A DNA stretch of 11,349 nucleotides, from positions 56,351 through 67,699 of the forward strand of contig NW_003118940.1 in assembly GCF_000003605.2 (NCBI RefSeq), read 5' to 3'. The notes below the pieces were generated by a model. The model saw only the letters and a program-made list of their open reading frames with translations, was not told where the DNA came from and made no database searches. The position numbers and the translations under genes are program-made. Shown here piece after piece: positions 1 to 9,500 of the stretch (position 1 is the stretch's first letter; each line of letters starts with the position of its first letter). Source of the DNA: Saccoglossus kowalevskii (lineage: Eukaryota > Hemichordata > Enteropneusta > Harrimaniidae).

Positions 1-352
1 TTATTGAACAATGTCGTCAAAACTGCTAAGCATTGAACTGATAGTTTACTGCTAGTTTTCCTACTTCTCTAGGTACGTTAATTTTGTCATTTTGTAACTC
101 GCAACTCATTGTTTGCTACTTGACCAATTCAGCATCTCATCCTGGCTGAATCATTGACTCAATGCTGACATTCTCTCAACCCACCTCCAAGTCTCTCTGT
201 CGTCATTGCCTCCAGTACTTCTACCTTAGTCCATTGAATGATGTTGCTCTACCAGTCTTGCTTTGATGTCCTCTATCTCTGATTTCAATAAACCTTTAAT
301 GGGCAATAACAATTGATGCCCTATTCCATTATTGACAATGATATGCTTACAG
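1..352. other. Upstream intron (partial), no recognised content
   Basis: These bases lie before a phase-0 acceptor, so they are most likely the 3' part of an intron whose donor is outside the window. I see no convincing exon, repeat or RNA gene in them. The final stretch before the acceptor is only moderately pyrimidine-rich. Confidence 0.6.
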
Positions 353-530
353 GGTAATGGTGATGAGTACTGTCATTTCAAAGTGACTAAACACAAAGAC
401 AAAGGCTTTATCACTCTTCAGTCTCTAAAAAACAGAGGCATCTATGCTGGATTTGCCACTAGTGGAATTGCTAGACCTACTGTGGATACTGGAGAACGTA
501 ATGTCAGGTTTTATCCAGAAGTTGTGCAAT
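353..530 (+). CDS. Exon 1 of window: Gly-rich, possible beta-trefoil-like segment
   Basis: The exon encodes 59 residues plus one base. The acceptor is the AG at 351-352 (tgcttacag) and the donor is gtgagt at 531. It enters in phase 0 and leaves in phase 1. The sequence starts GNGDEYCHFKV, passes through FITLQSLKNRGIYAGF and ends with ERNVRFYPEVVQ. The pattern hydrophobic-x-SL-x-NRG-x-Y-x-GF, followed by a charged turn and V-R-F-Y, resembles one lobe of a beta-trefoil (FGF/fascin-like). From memory, similar segments sit beside PLAT domains in long invertebrate LOXHD1-like predictions. That assignment is uncertain, but coding status is well supported by both splice sites and by the phase match to the next exon across 1.76 kb of repeat-filled intron. 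A TTG-started frame at 332 only adds seven residues of intron sequence. Confidence 0.82.
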
Positions 531-3500
531 GTGAGTAACAACTCTTGGGATATATATGCACATCCATTCAATTCTTGATTTGATTCAAGATGACCGAATG
601 ATATTATGGGGCCTTGATGCACATTATTTATTTTTCGAACAGCTTTGAATTACCCGACTAGTGGCATATTTTTTTTAATGAAAACTGTTTCAGAACCATA
701 ATAGATCATGTCACACACATGTATATGTTTGATGATCAGATTCTAGATGGCCAAATGATGACCATTTTAATGTTATAAATGCATCAAAATTAAAACTTGG
801 TGCATACATTGAACATAATGGGATCATGCTTGCACTGTCATTATATTGAGTTTCAAAAAAGAGAGGAGAATTTTTGGTTGTGTTTTACTTTTTGACTCCC
901 GTGTGCGAAGCACACAATGGGAGTCTTTGCAGTTAGTGTGTCTGTATGTGTGTGTATGTGTATGTGTATGTGTGTCTGTCTGTTCCACTGATATCTCAAG
1001 AACCATACATTGATTTTTGATGAAACTTGGTGCATAGATGCTCTGGGCCAATGCGCAGATTTGATTAGGTTTTGGTAAAAATCCGTGCATATTAATTACC
1101 TAATTTGCATGATAATTAGCTGATTTTTAGCTGTTCCATGACTGTTCCACTGATATCTAAAGAACCACTCATTGGATTTTGATAAAACTTGGCACATAGA
1201 TGCTCTGATCTAATGCACAGATTTGATTAGTTTTGGGTAAAAATCTGCAATATTAATTACCTAATTTGCATAATGATTAATCAATTTTTGGCTTTTCCAC
1301 TGATAACTAAAGTACTAATCATCACATTTCAATAACACTTGGTACAGAGATGTCATAGGACACTGCACAGACCTGATAGTTTTTAGGGTAATATCACTAC
1401 ATATTAATTACCTAATTTGCATAATTAATTAATTTTCAGCTTTTGATATTTCAAGTAGTTATCATCACATTTTAATAAAACTTGGTACATAAATGTCATA
1501 GGACACTGCACAGACCTGATAGTTTTTAGGGTAATATCAGTACATATTAATCACCTAATTTGCATAATTAATTAGTTTTCAGCTTTTGATATTTCAAGTA
1601 GTAATCCTCACATAGTTACTTAAAGACTGCGCAGCGACCTGATTAGTTTTGGGGTAAATATTTGTGCATATTAATTAACTTATTAGCATAATTAGTTAAT
1701 TTTGTCCATGAATGTTCCACTGATATACATGTATAAAGAACCACCAATTGGATTTTTAATGAAACTTTTAAAGAGTACTCATCATCACATTTCAATGAAC
1801 ATAGGACTATGCAGAGACCTAATTAGTTTTTGGTAAATATTTATGCTTATTAATCACCTAATTAACATAATTAATTAACACTGACAATAGACAGGCCCGA
1901 TCAATTAATATTAATTCTCTAATGATAATTCATAGTTTTTTTGTTCTAATCACATTTCAATGAAACCTGGTACATAGATATTACATCACACAGACCTTAT
2001 TAGTTTTACACTCAAATCTGTTCATATTAGTTACCTGATTTACATAATTAGTTTTCAGTTTTCCATCAATATCTCAAATACAAGTAATTTTGAATTAATT
2101 TTTAATGTGTCTTCAATACTCTCAGCACACACAGTTCTTTCTAAGCTTTCTTTGATCTTCCCATGTATATTAACTCTGTAATTTGTATAAAACCCAATTT
2201 TTGTTTTAACATGTGACCTTAAGCAATCTATTCTCACAGTATCAGCATCTTCCAATACCAATATTAATATATTTTGTTTAATTGTTAGGGGGTATGAAGA
2301 AGGGTACAGATATTGTACCATCACCAAGAACACCACCATTAATTATAGATGATGAACCAAAGAAAACTACATACCTAGGTAAATGTATATTTAGTCCCCG
2401 TTCAGACGAAGTCCGAAAACTGGGATTTATAATTCGGTCTCCGTCCATGCTTCTGTGTATCCGTCCGTCCAGAGTCATATTGCAGAATCCTTTGGATCAA
2501 TTTCGTTCATTCTTTGCATGTGCCTAGTACCTTATGTGGGACATATGCACATGCAGTGGTTTAGCGATTCGATTCAAAATGGCCGACTGGCAGCCATCTA
2601 GTTTTTTGAAATTTGGACATGCTTTGTCAGTTTTCATTCAAATTTGGTACATAGATTATACATGTTAGGATACATGTCCTCTGACCATCCGTCTGTGCGT
2701 CCGTTCGACTGTCTGTGTGTCTGTCCGTTTGAGGTCATATTTCAGAATCCTTTGAACCGATTCTGTTCATTCTTTGCATGTGCCTAGTACTTTATGTGGG
2801 ACATATGCACATGCAATGGTTTAGCGATAGGATTCAAAATGGCCGACTGGCAGCCATCTTGTTAGTCCCTGTTTGGACGCAGTCTGAAAACGGGGACTCA
2901 TGTTTTGACCTCCGCGTGTCCGTGCGTCCGTGCATGCGTCCGTACCTGTATCTTAGAAATGCCTGGATCAGTCACAATCAAACTTCACACATACATCATA
3001 CATTATATTATACATATGCATATCAATTTGTTTCACGATCTGATTCAAGATGGCCGAATGGCGGCCATTTTTGTGCTAAAAAATCATCCAAAATCAAGCA
3101 TTTCTCGGCTGTTTACAGATAGATTTTGTTCAAAATTGGTATATACATTATTGGACCTTGATGCAAATAATTTTGTTTTTCAGATAAGATTCAAAGTGGC
3201 CGACTGGTGGCCATTTTGTTTTAATGAATGTGGTTCTTGTGCCATATCTCTGACTTGCTTTCACTGATTATGTTCAAATTTTAAATATTCATTATACATC
3301 ATGTCATAGATAAACAGATATATTGGTTTGATGATCCTATTCAAAATGGCCAAATGGTGGCCATTTTTGTGCTAAAAAATCATCAAATATCAAGCATTTA
3401 TGGATGGATTTTATTCAAACTTGGTACATATATTAGACATTACAGGTTCCTGATGCACATCTTTTATTTTTCAGATCGGATTCAAAATGGCTGTCTGGCG

Positions 3501-6500
3501 GCCATTTTGTTTTAATGAATGGGCTTCTAGACCCATATCTCCCACTTGTTTTGACTGATTATATTCAAATTTTAAACATTCATTATACATCACGTCATAG
3601 ATAAACAGATATATTGGTTTGACAATCCTATTTAAAATGGCCAAATGGTGGCCATTTTCGTGCTAAAAAATCATCAAATATCAAGCATTTATGGATGGAT
3701 TTCATTGAAACTTGGTACATATATTAGACATTACAGGCTCCTGATGCACATCATTTATTTTTCAGATCGGATTTAAAATGACTGTCTGGCGGCCATTTTG
3801 TTTTAATGAATGGGCTTCTAGACCCATATCTCCGACTTGTTTTGACTGATTATATTCAAATTTTAAACATTCATTATACATCATGTCATAGATAAACAGA
3901 TATATTGGTTTGACAATCCTATTTAAAATGGCCAAATGGTGGCCATTTTCGTGCTAAAAAATCATCAAATATCAAGCATTTATGGATGGATTTCATTGAA
4001 ACTTGGTACATATATTAGACATTACAGGTTCCTGATGCACATCATTTATTTTTCAGATCGGATTTAAAATGACTGTCTGGCGGCCATTTTGTTTTAATGA
4101 ATGGGCTTCTAGACCCCTATCTCTGACTTGTTTTGACTGATTATATTCAAATTTCAAACATTCATTATACATCATGTCATAGATAAACAGATATATTGGT
4201 TTGACAATCCTATTTAAAATGGCCAAATGGTGGCCATTTTCGTGCTAAAAAATCATCAAATATCAAGCATTTCTGGCATTTATGGATGAATTTTGTTCAA
4301 ACTTGGTATATACAATAGACATTATGGGTTCCTGATGCACGTAATTTTTTTCTCAGATTGGCTTCAAAATGGCTGACTGGTGGCCATTTTGTTTTAATGA
4401 TTGGGCTTCTAGAGCCATATCTCTTAAATGCTTTGACTGATTATATTCAAATTTTATATATTCGTTATACATCATGTTATATATATACATGTATTCAAAA
4501 TGGCTGATTTTGAATACTGTTCCAGAGCAATATCTCTCAATATGGATAAGTACTTGTTTGATGATCAGATACAAATGTCAATCATTTTAATGTTAAAAAA
4601 TCATATTCCTGACATGGTTATATTCAAGCTATATTACTATAAACAAAACTATATATCTTAAATTTGATAACTAACGGGGACTGTTCCATGCATAGCTTGT
4701 TTTTTTAAAATGTGGTATCTTGGACTTGCTTTGTCAGTTTTCATTCAAATTTGGCACATACTTTATACATGTTAGGATACATGTTCATGACAATTTGTTT
4801 CAAAATCTGGTCAAGGATGGCTGATTGACAGCCATCTGACTTTTTGGCCTCACTACTATATTTCCAAGATTTATGTACCATTTTCATTCGTATTTGGCAC
4901 ATACATTATAGATGTCACTTTGTTCCATAATTACATCAAAGATGGCCGAATAACGGCTGTTTTTATTTGTGGCCATATTACTATATCTCTATATCTCTGG
5001 GAGGTCATCATGAAACACATGTTCGAATTTGATGTTAATAAAGAATCTGTTGTATCCGCACTTGGGACTCAAATTTCAAGGACATGCTCGCGACAACCCT
5101 TCCACTTTAATATGACAAACACAAAGAGAACTTTCAAAAATTTAACAGGGACTATGACTTGTATATCTGGTCATCTGTTCTGCGTTCATTGTTTATCTTT
5201 TTTTCTGCTATTTCTTACTGCAGGGATTCGGAGTCAAAACAAAATTGCCAAAATTTAAAAAAGTAAAATTGTATGTGACTGTATAGTTGACTTGAGACAC
5301 GAACAATAATGTTTTGGCTTCTAATTTTTTTTGTTTTGACACTTAATTTATTTATAAAATTTTCTATAACTAAAAGAGGATGATTTTCAAAATCCGTATA
5401 TCAATATCAATTAGCGTAACTAGTAACATCACAGCAAATCTATGTGCAGTAGTGAAACTTCATATCGACTTAAAGGGCACACTTACATCACATCAAATCT
5501 ATGTACAGCAGTGACACTTCATATCAACTTGAAGGGCACACTTACATCACTGCAAATCTATGTACAGCAGTGACACTTCATATCAACTTGAAGGGCACAC
5601 TTACATCACTGCAAATCTATGTAACAGCAGTGACACTTCATATCGACTTGAAGGGCACACTTATACCAGCAAATCTATGTAAAGCAGTGACACTTCATAT
5701 TGACTTGAAGGGCACACTTACATCACAGCAAATCTATGTACAGCAGTGACGCTTCATATTGACTTGACGGACACACTTACATCACATCAAATCTATGTAC
5801 AGCAGTGACGCTTCATATCAACTTGAAGGGCACACTTACACCACTGCAAATCTATGTACAGCAGTGACACTTCATATCAACTTGAAGGGCACACTTACAT
5901 CACAGCAAATCTATGTACAGCAGTGACACTTCATATCAACTTGAAGGGCACACTTACATCACTGCAAATCTATGTACAGCAGTGACACTTCATATCAACT
6001 TGAAGGGCACACTTACATCACAGCAAATCTATGTACAGCAGTGACACTTCATATCAACTTGAAGGGCACACTTACATCACATCAAATCTATGTACAGCAG
6101 TGACGCTTCATATCAACTTGAAGGGCACACTTACATCACAGCAAATCTATGTACAACAGTGACACTTCATATCAACTTGAAGGGCACACTTACATCACAG
6201 CAAATCTATGTACAGCAGTGACACTTCATATCAACTTGAAGGGCACACTTACATCACAGCAAATCTATGTACAACAGTGACGCTTCATATCAACTTGAAG
6301 GGCACACTTACATCACATCAAATCTATGTACAGCAGTGACGCTTCATATCAACTTGAAGGGCACACTTATATCACATCAAATCTATGTACAGCAGTGACA
6401 CTTCATATCAACTTGAAGGGCACACTTATATCACAGCAAATCTATGTACAGCAGTGACACTTCATATCAACTTGAAGGGCACACGTATATCACAGCAAAT

Positions 6501-9500
6501 CTATGTACAGCACTGACACTTCATATCAACTTGAAGGGCACACTTATATCACAGCAAATCTATGTACAGCAGTGACACTTCATATCAACTTGAAGGACAC
6601 ACTTACATCACAGCAAATCTATGTACAGCAGTGACAAAATGAAAATCCCTTTCAATATATCGTAAATATCATATTTATTTATAGATGGTGACTGGAAGAT
6701 TTGGTTGAAATCGGGCAAGAAGGGAACAAAAGCACCAATCACGTTTATTGCATATGGCAGGAAAGGCCCATCTGATTTGCTGACACTTGGTAAGAAAGGA
6801 GACACTATAGCTGCTGGTGATGAAACTGAATTTATGGTGAGTTTCAATCTTGTCATGTGATTGTCTGATAATTAACAGTGTGCAGGTACTTTTCAATCAC
6901 TTAATGAATAGCTTAGAAAATAAATTCTGTTTAAGATGATGGTCAGCCCTATTGTTTAGACAATTTGGATGCTTTACAAGTGTAGACAGCAAACAATTAT
7001 TTTCATTTTCTGTAATTGTAATGTTTAGCAGACCAACCTTGTTTCACTGTGATTCTCATGGTCACTTGTAGTTAAAATGCCTGTGAAATGCCTGCTATTT
7101 TCTGGCCAAAAATATTTTATTGTTAAATAAATATTATTATTTGTTATGTTATTAGGTACAAAATAAATTTTAAAGTGAAGAAATGGGTTTCAAATTCAAT
7201 CTACGCTAATTTTATTTTTTTGTATCTTAAAACGAGGCTCTTTATTAACATCTCTTTGCATACTCAAATACCCCTTGTGATGTCGGAAGGGGAAGTTGCT
7301 GGTTAGCATGCATTGCAGATAATGTATAAAAGGCACATTTCTTATTTAATTTTCTCATCTTTGAGTGAATTGCCACTCATGTACTTGTTTCTCATCTTTG
7401 AGTGAATTGCCACTCATGTACTTGTTTCTCATCTTTGAGTGAATTGCCACTCATGTACTTGTTTCTCATCTTTGAGTGAATTGCCACTCATGTACTTGTT
7501 TCTCATCTTTGAGTGAATTGCCACTCATGTACTTGTTTCTCATCTTTGAGTGAATTGCCACTCATGTACTTGTTTCTCATCTTTGAGTGAATTGCCACTC
7601 ATGTACTTGTTTCTCATCTTTGAGTGAATTGCCACTCATGTACTTGTTTCTCATCTTTGAGTGAATTGCCACTCATGTACTTGTTTCTCATCTTTGAGTG
7701 AATTGCCACTCATGTACTTGTTTCTCATCTTTGAGTGAATTGCCACTCATGTACTTGTTTCTCATCTTTGAGTGAATTGCCACTCATGTACTTGTTTCTC
7801 ATCTTTGAGTGAATTGCCACTCATGTACTTGTTTCTCGAAAGTACTTGAAAGTTTTATTGTATGGGGTTGAGTTAGATACAAAATATATCATTCTCTTCT
7901 GGCATAGCTGGTGTACTGCACAATCAGAGTCACTTGTACTGTGGTCGATGAAGTAGGTTGAAGTGCCGGCATCTATTGTCTAAGTAAGGTTTAATGTCTG
8001 GCTCGTCTACTAGTTATTTGTCAGATTACTATGTTCTTACACTCGTGTATTCCATCCATCGTCTAAGTGAAAAAAAAAAGATTCAAAAATAAAATAATTA
8101 GAGAAAATGTTTTCATTCTGAACATTGAACTATAACGATCAATGAAATAATAAACAAAATTATATAACGAGTTGATGATTCGTAAATCACAGTTACGAAA
8201 TGATAGCCACATGCAAATGATTTGACATCCTGTTGAAATGGGTGAACCCGTCGGTCACGACGAGGAAAAGTGTGTGAATAGCGGTATTTGATTGGATAAT
8301 AAAAATAATTTAATGCGAAACGCAGCAAATATTCAGAGTGTGATTTGAGTTATCGTGATTATCATAATTACGACATCACATTAAAAATACATGGTTGCAA
8401 AATATTGACAGCCCACTTGTTACACAGATCAAATTGCAAGATAAGTTCACAGAAGTGTGAAGTCAACACCAATCACAAAACAATTCAGAAACTTTGAGAC
8501 AGTGTAATTAAAAACAATTGTCAAAGTTTTAGTGCTGCGTAATGGTGAACATGGGCTTGTCTGGAATATAGTTCTTTAAAAAGTGTTACCGGTAGTGCAG
8601 TACTGTTCCAGGTTTAGTCATTTTTCGGCACTTGTCTTTAAATCCAAGCTGTTTTTTTTTTTATAAATGAGGACAGATGTTTGGCTGAAGAATCTGCTAT
8701 AAGGAGAATGTCTATCCCGACTTTTTCTCTGATTATACGGCTTTCATCTACTGATGTCAGACTTTCGGATTGTTTGGAAATGCGTAAATTCTCACGCTAT
8801 AACTGTAAGCATTGTTGAGTCCACACAAAAACATAACGTTTCAAAAAAAAAACACCGCCAAAAATAACAAGACGAAAAATATGTCAAATTTACTTAGACA
8901 CGAGAAATCATTTTCAACCAAAAAATCAATAACTGTCTATTTCAGTGCAGCACAAATTCAAAATGGGAAATGTGCGTTGGCATTTCACAGGCACTTTAAA
9001 TAATTGTTGCAGCAACAAGGTTTACAGCATAACCTAATACTGGAGCATCTATTCTCATTGTGAGGTAAACTGTTACTATGCAAACAACTGCACAATTTGT
9101 TAATTAGAAGGCATTTGTGGGAAATAAATCTACCCCCGGTAATTACAGTTTATCCCAGGAGGGAATTAACAGCATTCTTTAGAAATGTTTGATATTTCAT
9201 AAAATTTACATTTGTGGCTACCTTATACAAATTACTATGGATTACATTGTTTCTTGTGTGGAATAAAGCAAAATAAACTGTTGTTTTGATAGATAAATCT
9301 TGGCACTATCACTGACATGTATAAAATACGTCTTGGACTGCAAGAAGAGAATTCTTGGGATGACTCCTGGCATCTTAGTCAAGTACGTATGCAAGACATG
9401 GTGAGTAATGAACAGCTGAAATTCAAAGTCAATCGTTGGTTGTCACGAACAGAAGATGATGGCGACTCTCTCAGGGAATTGGCAGTTGTCAAGCCTGGAA

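Larger units (their letters stand above)
531..2288. other. Intron 1, 1758 nt, almost filled with repeats
   Basis: It is a GT-AG intron with donor gtgagt. It contains a degenerate GGCCATTTT-type repeat copy (about 576-830), a hairpin (894-925), a GT/CTGT tract (about 937-982) and a degenerate tandem family (about 981-2075). The last ~200 nt before exon 2 hold nothing recognisable. Confidence 0.75.
2379..6684. other. Intron 2, 4306 nt, repeat-rich
   Basis: A GT-AG intron (donor gtaaatg) joins exons 2 and 3 in phase 1. It is built of hairpin-headed units (2391-2900), a palindrome-rich family with a 291-bp tandem core (about 3020-4500) and decayed relatives to about 4990, then about 440 nt with nothing recognised (4990-5430), then the 59-bp minisatellite. 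Confidence 0.75.

Noticed and set aside
824-1090. Reverse-strand frames with His-Thr repeats
   Set aside because: They are translations of the GT/CTGT tract and the hairpin-headed repeat; no domain and no splice context.
2055-2478. Reverse-strand open frames around exon 2
   Set aside because: They are shadows of exon 2 and flanking repeat sequence; the plus-strand exon fits neighbouring phases.
2778-3267. Two overlapping open frames of 114 and 120 residues on the plus strand
   Set aside because: They lie across the hairpin, CCGTCCGT leader and palindrome repeats, and related copies of the same repeats do not keep these frames open.
4920-5258. 112-residue plus-strand open frame
   Set aside because: It starts within a decayed repeat copy, has no recognisable domain, and fits no splice-phase pattern with the gene.
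5501-5749. 82-residue open frame with internal repeats
   Set aside because: It is the translation of the 59-bp minisatellite. The unit is not a multiple of three and the frame stays open only because of local indels.
7354-7834. CRISPR-like array of hairpin-containing repeats
   Set aside because: There are no unique spacers, the units are directly abutting, and the setting is an animal intron.
8113-8328. 71-residue reverse-strand open frame in intron 3
   Set aside because: No known domain, no splice or promoter support, and the length is expected by chance.
8812-9003. 63-residue Lys-rich plus-strand open frame in intron 3
   Set aside because: A-rich low-complexity translation with no motif and no phase-compatible splice sites to the PLAT exons.
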